A DNA stretch of 64,000 nt from JABLTI01 sp035528035 (lineage in GTDB: Archaea; Asgardarchaeota; Heimdallarchaeia; JABLTI01). The stretch's first letter is position 1. The number at the start of each line of letters is the position of its first letter. The notes beneath the pieces are model-generated. The model did no database searches and was not told where the DNA came from. It saw only the letters and a list, made by a program, of their open reading frames with translations. The position numbers and the translations under genes were made by a program. Shown here piece after piece: positions 9,089-17,865 of the stretch. The DNA is taken from assembly GCA_035528035.1 (NCBI GenBank), contig DATKZI010000051.1, positions 1 to 64,000 on the forward strand, written 5' to 3'.

Positions 9089-9167
9089 TATTTGACCTTC
9101 ATTTATTCTCTATAATTATTGAAAATTATATTTCTGTAATAGCAATTTCTTTTAATCTCTATTATAC

Positions 9168-9218
9168 TGGTCAGTCTTAATTAGTTTTTAATATATTTAT
9201 GACCAAGAAATGACCACC
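9168..9218. promoter_or_regulatory. repeated TGACCA motifs in a divergent intergenic region
   Basis: Between the divergent tldD and permease genes there are three copies of a hexamer: TGGTCA at 9168-9173 (inverted), TGACCA at 9200-9205, and TGACCA at 9211-9216. The last two are 11 bases apart, one helical turn. An AT-rich, TATA-like stretch (TTTTTAATATATTTA) lies between the inverted and direct copies. This could be an operator, but the motif is short and may be chance. A related pair occurs at 61474-61504. Confidence 0.25.
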
Positions 9219-9312
9219 TAATTAACAAATGATTTTCTTAATTTATGATAATGCTTAATTACGTTAAAACAGAAGGAATTCTGTTAAGTGTTAACTTCTG
9301 GAAGGTTTAGAG

Positions 9313-12126
9313 ATGGCAGGGTTTCTTGAAAAAATAAAATTCTACAATCGAATGGTCTTTATGAATCGTCGTGCTACAATTATTATGTTTCTGGGTTTGG
9401 GAATTAGTTTAGCCATTATCTCTGAAAGTCTTATGTTCATGTATAGTTTCCAGTATGGTGCTTTTGAGGGATTCTATCAAGGTGTTCCTCCTAGGCAATT
9501 CACTGTTAGTGTTTCATCTTATGATATTCGAGATTACCCTGAAGCATCAATTCCTATCATAAATAATGCTACTACAAGAGCTATTGATAATGCTGAAATT
9601 GGTGATAGAGTTAAACGAGTTGATTGGTTCTTAACAAGAGGGTTATTTTTAGTTGCAAAAAATCTGAATAATGATAGAGATACTATCCTGCCTGAATTTA
9701 ACCTCTATGGTATTCCTTCAGATTACTTTAGTGCTTTAAGCGATATGCTCTTTAATGGGAGTCTCCCAGAAAATATTGATGAGGTTATTGTTGTAGCTAA
9801 AGAATCAACTTTAACTAGAACTAATCTAAGTAGTTTGGGTAGATTTCCAGCTTATACACCAATATTTGGCCTTGGGTATGAAGATGTTGTTGATATGGGT
9901 ATTCCTCTTGGTGGTAGATATTTTAATTCATCTGGTTCAATTACATATGAAACATTTAGTTCAGCAACAGGAATATTGAAGGATGATTTCGATGCAATGA
10001 CCGACTATTTCTCAGATCAATTTTTATTGACTAGTTACACTAATTTTGCTAATTTAGTTTCTAAATTGAACTATTATCCAGGATATGCATTAGCAACAGG
10101 ACGAATCGCTTTTAATTTAGATTTGATAGATTCATTTAGTATTGCTGACGAAATCTCAAAATTACAAAGATTTAGTCAAGAAATAAGTAGAGAGTTTACA
10201 ACTGAAGGATTTCAAATAGTAATTTATACGAATATCATTTCATTATTAAGAGATTTCAATAAAGAATTCATTATTTTCCAATTATTTGGTTTATTATTTA
10301 TTACACCTATTGTGGGGATGTCGCTCTCTTTAACAAATTATTCAGCTAATCTCATGAAACGTCGACAAAAACGGCAAGTTTCAAGTATGCTACAAAGGGG
10401 TTCCTCCCAAAAAGAGGTTCTATATGTTCTCCTCTTTCAAGTGGTAGAGCTCTCTGTGACAGCAATATTGATTTCTGCAATAATTGGCTATGGGTTCAAT
10501 TGGCTAATTAACAAAAGTTCTGGTTTTCTTAATTTTTCAGGTGTGAGTAACTATCCTACAATAAATATGTCTATATTCTATATTATAATTGCATTTGGTT
10601 TTATTTTATCGCTAATTGTAAATGCAAAAAGTGTTTGGGATATGAGTCAAATAACTACCTTTGAAGCATACACTGAGCATCAAGTTAAGAAACCTTTTTG
10701 GGAAAAACTCTATCTTGATATAGTATTAATTTTCTTAGGTATTGTTTTATGGATAATAGTAAAGATACAATTAAAAGGAACATCAGCATATGCTTTTGCT
10801 TATGGAATAGGAACGACAGCACCTGTTCTCCTAATTCTAGGAAGTATAATGCTAGCTACAAGAATTTTTCCTGGAGTGGTAAGCTTTATTTCAAGAAAAG
10901 CTTGGAATACTAAAAAATTAGGAATATTAGGATTAGCAACTAGAAGAAGTACCAGACGAAGAAGCGATGCTACTAGATCATTAGTATTAATTACATTAAC
11001 TTTCACCTTGGTTTTTTCATCGATAATAACCATTCAATCATATCAAAATCATGATATAGAAACTGCAAACTACACACTAGGAGCTGATATACTTTTAAGA
11101 AATGTAGATGTTAATTCAAATGTAACGAAATTAGCTGTACTAGATATTGAAGGAGTAGAGTCTGCTACTTATTTAAGAATGACAAGTCAAATTATTACTT
11201 ATGGCCGTTTAACCTACTCGTATGTAGTCTTAGGAATAGATCCTGAGGAATTTATAAAAACAGCTTACTTTGAACGGCAATATCTGCAAGGTATGAACCC
11301 TGAGAATTTCTTTAGTAAGATACTAGATGATAACGATGTTGTCATGCAAAGGGATCAACTTGCTTTAATTGATACATATTCAGGTGAACAACTTTCAATT
11401 AGATATGAAAGATATACACAGGGAACTATAAATAGAACCTTGGATGTAGTAGGAATTTACAAATATTTTCCACGATTCTTTGTTGAATTTCCTGATATAG
11501 AAGTAAATACAATATTTCGATTTACAATCGTAGGCAGCTATGAAAATGTAGAAGCATTTACTTATTCAGAATTCAACATTGGTGGGGACATGATTGTAAA
11601 GGTTAAAGATGGATATTCAATTAAAGAGGTTGCAACAGTAATAGAAACTGAATTGGATCGCTCAGTTGAATGTACTACTGATTTAATGGGAACTAAAGTA
11701 GGAAGTTTACGTAACACATTGCTTTATGGTTCATTAAATGCTTCGTTTTTAACTTCATTAATCATTACTATTTCAGCGGTGGTTTTAATGATCTTAATAC
11801 AAGTTTTCGAAAATGAGCGAGAAGTTGTAACTATGAAAATTTTAGGGATGTCACCAAAACAACTCTTCAATTTATTCTTAACAGAATCAATGACTGTAGT
11901 TCTTTTCGGATCTATACTAGGGATTTGTATAGGTATATTTGCAGCTAGCATGTTTATTGATATTCTTACCTTCGAGACAATCGTCCCTCCGACAGAAATG
12001 CTATTTCCTCCTCTACAATTATCAATAGCTTCGATAATTTTGATAATTGTTTCAATTCTCTCTGCAGCATTAACATCATATCTTGTCTTTAGGAAAGATG
12101 CTATTAAAGCTATTAAGCAAATCTAA
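9313..12126 (+). CDS. FtsX/MacB-type ABC transporter permease (tandem copy 1)
   Basis: A 937-residue membrane protein. It has one N-terminal membrane helix (about 20-42) and a large extracytoplasmic domain (about 45-315). A first FtsX-type bundle follows (about 318-440), then a central group of helices (about 470-580), a second extracytoplasmic domain (about 585-795) and a second FtsX-type bundle (about 800-930) ending in FRKDAIKAIKQI. The motif KILGMSPKQLFNLFLTES is the cytoplasmic coupling region typical of FtsX permeases. This double FtsX layout is known from lipoprotein/peptide/lipid exporters. The ATP-binding subunit it needs is not encoded nearby. The next gene is a close paralog of the same length. 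A GGAAGG motif precedes the ATG. Substrate unknown. Confidence 0.85.
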   Translation: MAGFLEKIKFYNRMVFMNRRATIIMFLGLGISLAIISESLMFMYSFQYGAFEGFYQGVPPRQFTVSVSSYDIRDYPEASIPIINNATTRAIDNAEIGDRVKRVDWFLTRGLFLVAKNLNNDRDTILPEFNLYGIPSDYFSALSDMLFNGSLPENIDEVIVVAKESTLTRTNLSSLGRFPAYTPIFGLGYEDVVDMGIPLGGRYFNSSGSITYETFSSATGILKDDFDAMTDYFSDQFLLTSYTNFANLVSKLNYYPGYALATGRIAFNLDLIDSFSIADEISKLQRFSQEISREFTTEGFQIVIYTNIISLLRDFNKEFIIFQLFGLLFITPIVGMSLSLTNYSANLMKRRQKRQVSSMLQRGSSQKEVLYVLLFQVVELSVTAILISAIIGYGFNWLINKSSGFLNFSGVSNYPTINMSIFYIIIAFGFILSLIVNAKSVWDMSQITTFEAYTEHQVKKPFWEKLYLDIVLIFLGIVLWIIVKIQLKGTSAYAFAYGIGTTAPVLLILGSIMLATRIFPGVVSFISRKAWNTKKLGILGLATRRSTRRRSDATRSLVLITLTFTLVFSSIITIQSYQNHDIETANYTLGADILLRNVDVNSNVTKLAVLDIEGVESATYLRMTSQIITYGRLTYSYVVLGIDPEEFIKTAYFERQYLQGMNPENFFSKILDDNDVVMQRDQLALIDTYSGEQLSIRYERYTQGTINRTLDVVGIYKYFPRFFVEFPDIEVNTIFRFTIVGSYENVEAFTYSEFNIGGDMIVKVKDGYSIKEVATVIETELDRSVECTTDLMGTKVGSLRNTLLYGSLNASFLTSLIITISAVVLMILIQVFENEREVVTMKILGMSPKQLFNLFLTESMTVVLFGSILGICIGIFAASMFIDILTFETIVPPTEMLFPPLQLSIASIILIIVSILSAALTSYLVFRKDAIKAIKQI

Positions 12127-12315
12127 TCTTTCCTTATTTTCTTTTCATTTGAATAACCTTATTTTCTGAAGAATAAAGTCTTGAAAGATTTACAGTAAGA
12201 TTCTTATGCAAAAAAGATTAACCAATTTTTACAATAATATAAGAATTATTTAACTAGCAGTAAGAATTTAATATGAACAACTGCTTTTAGGAATAATTCA
12301 ATCGGTGAAAGTTAT

Positions 12316-15138
12316 ATGAAGATAGCTGAACAATTTAAATTCTATACTAAAATGTTATTTTTAAATAGGCGTAATACAATTGTTATGTTCCTGGGATTAG
12401 GCATAAGTTTGGCAATGATCTCAGAAGGGTTAATTTTTATGTATAGTTTTCAATATGACGCTTTCACTGATTTTAATATACAAACACCAATTAGGCAATT
12501 TACTATATCAGTTGATTCAACTAACATTATTGATCAAGAAGAGTCTTTTCTATCACTTTTAAATAATATAACTCAAAAGGCAATAGATGAGGTAGGATTA
12601 CGGAATCGTATTCTGCGAACTGATTGGATTGCACAACGAGGTGCTATGCTCTATCTTGGAGGATCAAATCCTGGTGATACAAATGATGATCAACTTATAC
12701 CTAATTTTAATGTAATTGCTTTACCAGATGATTATTTTAGTGCTTTTGCATCAATCCTTTATAATGGAAGTCTACCCTACAAATCTGATGAATTTCTAGT
12801 TGTTGCTAGAAGATCTGTTATTGAAAATACTAATCTTTCAAACTTAGGAATGTTTCCAGTTTATGTTCCAGTGTTAGCTTTTCCACCAGATAACTTTTAT
12901 TCTGTGGAATTAGGAATACCAACAGCTGGTGCGTATTGTAATGTTACTGGTCTTATAACAGAAGAGGATTTTGAAAACTATAGGGGTACATTAAGTGATG
13001 ATTTTAAATCGCTTGATGATTATTTAACTGATCAATTTATATTAACTAGATATACAGGAGCGACTAATTTTGTTACTAGTGTTTTATATTTAAATGGTTA
13101 TTTAGGATATAACTGTAGGTTTTCATTTGATCTCAATAAGATTGACGCTTTTAATATTGGTGGTGAAATAGAAAAGCTCGAATATTTAGGTCAAGAATTA
13201 TCAAGACAATTTGACAATGAAAATATCGGCATACAAATTTCTTTAGATCTAATTAACGATTTAAAAGAATTTAATGAAGAATTTCTTATCTTTCAATTAT
13301 TTGGTTTATTATTTATAACGCCTATTATTGGCATGTCATTATCATTAACAAATTACTCTACAAATTTGATGAAAAAACGACAACAACGACAAGTCTCGAA
13401 TATGCTTCAAAGAGGTACATCAAGAAAAGAGGTAATAGCTCTTTTGGTTTTTCAGGTAGTAGAATTCACTGTAATGGCAGTATTAACTTGTTTTATTGTA
13501 GGTTATCCTTTTGCTAATCTTATGTTAAGAAGCAATGGCTTTCTTAGTTTTGGGGGGATTAGTAGATTTCCTGCACTTAATATGATTATTTTTTATGCAA
13601 TCATTGGAGCAGCAACTATTTTCTCACTGATCATTAACGCTAGAAATGTTTGGGATATGAGCAATATATCTACTACAGAGGCATATGGAACAACTGTTCA
13701 AAAACAATCAATATGGGAAAAATTATACCTTGATGTAATATTGATAATTACTGGTATAGTGCTCTGGTTAATAGTGAGATATCAAATTAGTGATACAACT
13801 TCCTTTTCCTTTGCTTTCGGTTTTGGGACTACTGCTCCAGTTCTACTTATCTTAGGAGGTATATTATTTATTACTCGTATATACCCCTATTTTGTTAAAT
13901 TATTAGCTGAATTTGGTTGGAAGAGACCAAAATTAGGTATTTTAGGTCTATCAGCAAAAAGAAGCTTTCGAAGAAAGAATTCTGTTATACGCTCTTTAGT
14001 GTTAATTTCTCTTACCTTTACCTTAATTATTTCTTCACTGACTACTATTACATCCTATCAAAAATACGATAAAGAACAGGCTTATTATCAACTTGGAGCG
14101 GATATTCTTATCAGAGGAGTAAAAGTCTCAAATGATAATCTCAAGAATACTGTTCTAGCAATAGAAGGAGTAGAAATTGGTACTTATATTAAATATACAA
14201 GTCAAATTATAACTTATGGGGCAGTAACTTATTCGTATATAGTATTAGGGATAGATCCAGATGAATTCTCACAAACAGCTTATTTTGAACGGGATTATCT
14301 GGGCACCAAAGATATTGAAGAATTCTTCGGCGCTTTAAAAGATAATAATAAAGTAGTTATGCAAAAAGACCAATTGAGAAAAATAGCCTCTGATTCAGGT
14401 GATCAATTAACAATTTACTATGAAAAATACATTCTTGGGCAAGTAAATCATACTGTTGATATTGTTGGAACTTATAATTACTTCCCAAGATTCTATACAG
14501 AATCACCATCAGCTGATTCATCAATATATCGATTTGTTATAGTAGGGAATTATAATCTTACAGCAACAATAGCTTATAGTAAGATGAGTACAGCTGGTGA
14601 TATGTTAGTAAAAGTAGCTGAAGGATATAAAATAAGAGAAGTAGCAGAAGCAATTGAAAATGAGCTTGGACGATCAGTAGATAATGTGGAATCGATAATG
14701 GGATCATTTGAAGGAAGTCTTCGAAATACCATGTTGTATGGATCTTTGAATACTGCTTTTATTACATCTATGATAGTAACAATAGCAGCTATTACTTTGA
14801 TGATACTAGTACAAGCAATCGAGAACGAAATGGAAATTTCAATGCTTAAAACACTAGGAATGTCTCCTAAACAATTATTTGGAATGTTTACCACAGAAGC
14901 AGCAACATTGTTAACATTTGGGTCAATATTAGGACTATGTGTAGGAATTCTATCAGCAAAAATGTTTATGGAAATTTTAACAATTGATGTAAGATTTCCT
15001 CCAGCTGAATTAGTTGTTCCACCTTTACAGATATTCTTGGCATTTGGTATGCTATTTATAACAGCTTTCGGAGCAGCGGCTATGACCTCATGGATAATAT
15101 TCCGGAAGGAAGCAATTAAAGGAATAAAACAGATTTGA
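12316..15138 (+). CDS. FtsX/MacB-type ABC transporter permease (tandem copy 2)
   Basis: A 940-residue paralog of the preceding gene with the same layout from end to end. Shared segments include the N-terminal FYTKMLFLNRRNT, the FQLFGLLFITPIIGMSLSLTNYS helix, ITYGAVTYSYIVLGIDP in the second outer domain, and KTLGMSPKQLFGMFTTEA plus FRKEAIKGIKQI at the end. The two extracytoplasmic domains differ most, so the copies may have different partners or form a heterodimer. A GGTGA motif precedes the ATG start. The 189-base gap from copy 1 is AT-rich and could hold a separate promoter. No ATPase gene follows: the next gene is a nitroreductase. Confidence 0.85.
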   Translation: MKIAEQFKFYTKMLFLNRRNTIVMFLGLGISLAMISEGLIFMYSFQYDAFTDFNIQTPIRQFTISVDSTNIIDQEESFLSLLNNITQKAIDEVGLRNRILRTDWIAQRGAMLYLGGSNPGDTNDDQLIPNFNVIALPDDYFSAFASILYNGSLPYKSDEFLVVARRSVIENTNLSNLGMFPVYVPVLAFPPDNFYSVELGIPTAGAYCNVTGLITEEDFENYRGTLSDDFKSLDDYLTDQFILTRYTGATNFVTSVLYLNGYLGYNCRFSFDLNKIDAFNIGGEIEKLEYLGQELSRQFDNENIGIQISLDLINDLKEFNEEFLIFQLFGLLFITPIIGMSLSLTNYSTNLMKKRQQRQVSNMLQRGTSRKEVIALLVFQVVEFTVMAVLTCFIVGYPFANLMLRSNGFLSFGGISRFPALNMIIFYAIIGAATIFSLIINARNVWDMSNISTTEAYGTTVQKQSIWEKLYLDVILIITGIVLWLIVRYQISDTTSFSFAFGFGTTAPVLLILGGILFITRIYPYFVKLLAEFGWKRPKLGILGLSAKRSFRRKNSVIRSLVLISLTFTLIISSLTTITSYQKYDKEQAYYQLGADILIRGVKVSNDNLKNTVLAIEGVEIGTYIKYTSQIITYGAVTYSYIVLGIDPDEFSQTAYFERDYLGTKDIEEFFGALKDNNKVVMQKDQLRKIASDSGDQLTIYYEKYILGQVNHTVDIVGTYNYFPRFYTESPSADSSIYRFVIVGNYNLTATIAYSKMSTAGDMLVKVAEGYKIREVAEAIENELGRSVDNVESIMGSFEGSLRNTMLYGSLNTAFITSMIVTIAAITLMILVQAIENEMEISMLKTLGMSPKQLFGMFTTEAATLLTFGSILGLCVGILSAKMFMEILTIDVRFPPAELVVPPLQIFLAFGMLFITAFGAAAMTSWIIFRKEAIKGIKQI

Positions 15139-15224
15139 AAAAATCTTTTCTTTTTTTCCTTTTTATAAACTAAAATTCTTAAATTAATCAAAGATATATG
15201 TTATAATAGTATTTTTAGTGGAAA

Positions 15225-15791
15225 GTGAATTTAGTGACAGTAGAAGAAATAATCAAATCTAGAAGATCTTATAGAGCTTTAGAGGAAGTAGAAATTACTA
15301 AAGAATTAATTATGGATTTAGCTTCAAGTGCACAATTATCAGCCTCATGTTTTAATTATCAACCTTGGCATTTTGTTTTTGTTTATGAGAAGGAAAAATT
15401 AACGGAATTATTCCAGGTATTATCAAGTAACAATCAATGGGCAAAAAAAGCATCAATGATTATTGCTGTTGTAAGTAAAAAAGAACTAGATTGTGTTATA
15501 GGAACTGAAAGAGAATATTACCTTTTTGATACTGGTATGGCAACAGCTTTGCTAATTTTAAGAGGAACTGAATTAAATTTAGTTGTTCATCCAATTGCTG
15601 GTTTCAATCAAGCAAAAGCAAAAGAAATATTATCTATACCAGAAGAAATGACACTTATTACCTTATTAATTGTGGGAAAAAAATCCCAGGATTTAAGCTC
15701 ATTAAATGAAAACCAAAAATTAGTTGAATCCAAGAGGCCACCCAGAAAAGATCTAAAGGAATTTGTTTATTTTAATAGCTTTACTACATAA
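15225..15791 (+). CDS. nitroreductase-family protein
   Basis: This 188-residue FMN-binding protein has the nitroreductase N-terminal motif IIKSRRSYRAL, with the arginines that contact the FMN phosphate. It continues with AQLSASCFNYQPWHFVFVYE and a C-terminal GKK segment followed by KRPPRKDLKEFVYF, as in the family. These enzymes reduce nitro groups, quinones or enones with NAD(P)H; the natural substrate is not evident. Two GTG starts are possible (15225 or 15234), with no clear ribosome-binding site for either. It is one of three nitroreductase-family genes in the window. It stands alone, followed by a 180-base AT-rich gap. Confidence 0.8.
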   Translation: MNLVTVEEIIKSRRSYRALEEVEITKELIMDLASSAQLSASCFNYQPWHFVFVYEKEKLTELFQVLSSNNQWAKKASMIIAVVSKKELDCVIGTEREYYLFDTGMATALLILRGTELNLVVHPIAGFNQAKAKEILSIPEEMTLITLLIVGKKSQDLSSLNENQKLVESKRPPRKDLKEFVYFNSFTT

Positions 15792-15971
15792 TAGCGTTTT
15801 ATCCATATTTAGATTTACAGATATAAGTTATTGAATAACAAAATTAAAAGAAGAAAAAATCAGAATTTAATTTTTTAAAAAATTAAATTTAGTTTAAATT
15901 ATGTTCATTGAATTATTGGTAATAGTTTTTATTATTAATTTTTTTTAAAAACACAATACTTACATTATTGT

Positions 15972-16955
15972 TCATAAATTAAACCAACGTTTATACCATT
16001 CAAATGACTTTCTTAATCCCATTTCTAATGTGTGGGTTGGTTTCCAATTAAAAATTTTAAATGCTTTAGAACAATCTAAGTATTGATCCTTAATCTCATC
16101 TTTTGCGGTGTTATTTATTTTGGGTGTTAATTCTTCTTTATTTGATATTTTCAATAATAATTCTACAAGTTTTAAAACACTTACTGGTTTTCCAGTTCCA
16201 AAATTGAACACTTCACCTTCAAGGTTTTTTTCTAAAAGATTTTCTGCAAACATAATATATGAGTTAGCAGCATCTTCTACATAGAAATAATCTCGTAAGA
16301 ATGTACCATCACTTCTAATTTCCGGATTCTGATTATAGATTATTGATCTAATTGTTTGTGGTATGATTCTATTAAAATTTAGATCTCCTCCACCATATAA
16401 ATTACCACATCTTGTTATACCAATTGGTAAATCGTAAGTTGAATAATATCCTTGAGCTAATAAATCAGTAATTGCTTTTGATAAATCATATGGGTGTTTT
16501 GCTTTTAATGGATCTGATTCATAATATGGTAATTCTTCTTTCTCACCATATGCTTTATCACTAGATGCAACTATAATTCTTTTAACGGTATCAATATTTC
16601 TACAAGCTTCTAAGATATTCCAACTTCCTTTTATATTAGACTCAAAAGTAGAAATCGGGGCTCTATTTGCTATTTGGACAATTGTTTGTGCTGCTAAATG
16701 GAAAACCACTTCAATTTCATATTCATTTAATGTTCTTTCCACTAATCTATAATCAGATATATCTCCATTAACTATAGTTATATTTTCAACTAGATTTTCG
16801 TAAAATATTCTAGATTTGGGTAATTGATCTCGAATAATAGCAATTATATTTGCTTTTTTAGCAATCAATTTCTCTATAACATAGCTACCAAGGAATCCTG
16901 AGCCACCTGTAACTAGAACATTCTTATGAGTCCAAAAATCGTTATTAGATTTCAT
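15972..16955 (-). CDS. rfbG: CDP-glucose 4,6-dehydratase (RfbG-like)
   Basis: A 327-residue short-chain dehydrogenase of the extended NAD-sugar type. It has the Rossmann motif TGGSGFLGSYV (about residues 17-27), the active-site serine segment ASSDKAYGE, and the Y-x-x-x-K pair in HPYDLSKAITD. SSDKAYG is characteristic of CDP-glucose 4,6-dehydratases. It would convert CDP-glucose to CDP-4-keto-6-deoxyglucose. The CDP-glucose-forming gene lies just upstream, 15 bases away, which supports the substrate assignment. The next enzyme of the 3,6-dideoxyhexose route (RfbH) is not present, so the product may be a 6-deoxy sugar or be finished elsewhere. Confidence 0.85.
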   Translation of the reverse strand: MKSNNDFWTHKNVLVTGGSGFLGSYVIEKLIAKKANIIAIIRDQLPKSRIFYENLVENITIVNGDISDYRLVERTLNEYEIEVVFHLAAQTIVQIANRAPISTFESNIKGSWNILEACRNIDTVKRIIVASSDKAYGEKEELPYYESDPLKAKHPYDLSKAITDLLAQGYYSTYDLPIGITRCGNLYGGGDLNFNRIIPQTIRSIIYNQNPEIRSDGTFLRDYFYVEDAANSYIMFAENLLEKNLEGEVFNFGTGKPVSVLKLVELLLKISNKEELTPKINNTAKDEIKDQYLDCSKAFKIFNWKPTHTLEMGLRKSFEWYKRWFNL

Positions 16956-16970
16956 ATAATAATCACAACA

Positions 16971-17741
16971 TTACCAAATTTTCCACTTTTTTTCTCTTTC
17001 CCATATTTCATTTAAACGTTCTACATCTTTATAAGTATCCATGGAGCCCCAAAAACCAGTATGGTTGTAAACTGATAATTGTTTATCTTTTACTAGATTT
17101 TCTAATGGTTCTCTTTCCAAAATGCAATCATCTTTTAAATAATCAAACATTTTGTGATTAAATACAAAAAATCCTCCAGATACAATATCTTTCATTACTG
17201 GTTTTTCTTGAAAATAAGTAACTGTTCCTTGTTTATCAATATCTAAAATACCATATTTGGATGTAGGATGAAATCCAGTCAAAGTAGCTACTAGATTTTT
17301 GGAAAAATGGAAATCAATCAATTTTTGTATGTCAATATCAGCAACTCCATCTCCATATGTTGCAAGAAACGTATCTTCTTCAATATATTTTTCGATTCTT
17401 TTTATTCTACCACCTGTATTTGTGTCGTCACCAGTATTAGCAAATGTTATATTCCAATTATCGGTATTATTATCGTGAAACTCTATTTCTCCTTTCTTTA
17501 AATTTAAAGTAAAATCATAATTGAATTTATCATAATTGAGAAAATAGTCCTTAATCATGAAGCCTTTATAACCAAGACTTAAAATAAAATCATTATAACC
17601 ATAATAAGAATATATTTTCATTATATGCCAAAGAATAGGTTTTCCACCTATTTCAACTAAAGATTTAGGTTTAAAAACTGTTTCTTCTCTTAATCTCGTT
17701 CCCTTTCCACCGCATAAAATAACTACTTGTATTTTTTCCAT
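16971..17741 (-). CDS. rfbF: glucose-1-phosphate cytidylyltransferase (RfbF-like)
   Basis: A 256-residue nucleotidyltransferase with the pyrophosphorylase signature GGKGTRLREET near residue 11, KPKSLVEIGGKPILWHIMK, the metal-binding segment ATYGDGVADID, and the C-terminal FWGSMDTYKDVERLNEIWE. This combination closely matches RfbF, which makes CDP-glucose from CTP and glucose-1-phosphate. Its gene precedes rfbG on the same strand and the two form an operon. The product feeds synthesis of a CDP-linked deoxysugar for the surface glycan locus that follows. Length is normal for the family. Confidence 0.92.
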   Translation of the reverse strand: MEKIQVVILCGGKGTRLREETVFKPKSLVEIGGKPILWHIMKIYSYYGYNDFILSLGYKGFMIKDYFLNYDKFNYDFTLNLKKGEIEFHDNNTDNWNITFANTGDDTNTGGRIKRIEKYIEEDTFLATYGDGVADIDIQKLIDFHFSKNLVATLTGFHPTSKYGILDIDKQGTVTYFQEKPVMKDIVSGGFFVFNHKMFDYLKDDCILEREPLENLVKDKQLSVYNHTGFWGSMDTYKDVERLNEIWEREKKWKIW

Positions 17742-17831
17742 ATGTTAAACCTCTTGAGATTAATATTTCTTTAATATCTTATTTAATAACGATATTTAGT
17801 TGTTTTTTAAAATTTCCTTATAGAATGTTCT

Positions 17832-17865
17832 TTAAGGAATTTTTTTAATTAAAATAATTCCTTAA
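17832..17865 (-). repeat. inverted repeat at the 3' end of the asparagine-synthase-like gene
   Basis: A perfect 10-base inverted repeat, TTAAGGAATT at 17832-17841 and AATTCCTTAA at 17856-17865, brackets a 14-base AT-only loop. It overlaps the stop codon of the leftward gene. It could form an RNA hairpin at the end of that transcript and act in termination or 3'-end stability. No long U-run follows it on that strand, so its role is unproven. Confidence 0.4.

Noticed and set aside
9313..15138. Assembly duplication artefact of one permease gene.
   Set aside because: The two proteins differ along their whole length, especially in outer domains, so they are true diverged paralogs.
14574..15191. 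A 205-codon open frame on the minus strand opposite the end of the second permease.
   Set aside because: It lies entirely inside a well-supported gene on the other strand and reads as a low-complexity shadow (many Ile, Asn, Ser). No family match.
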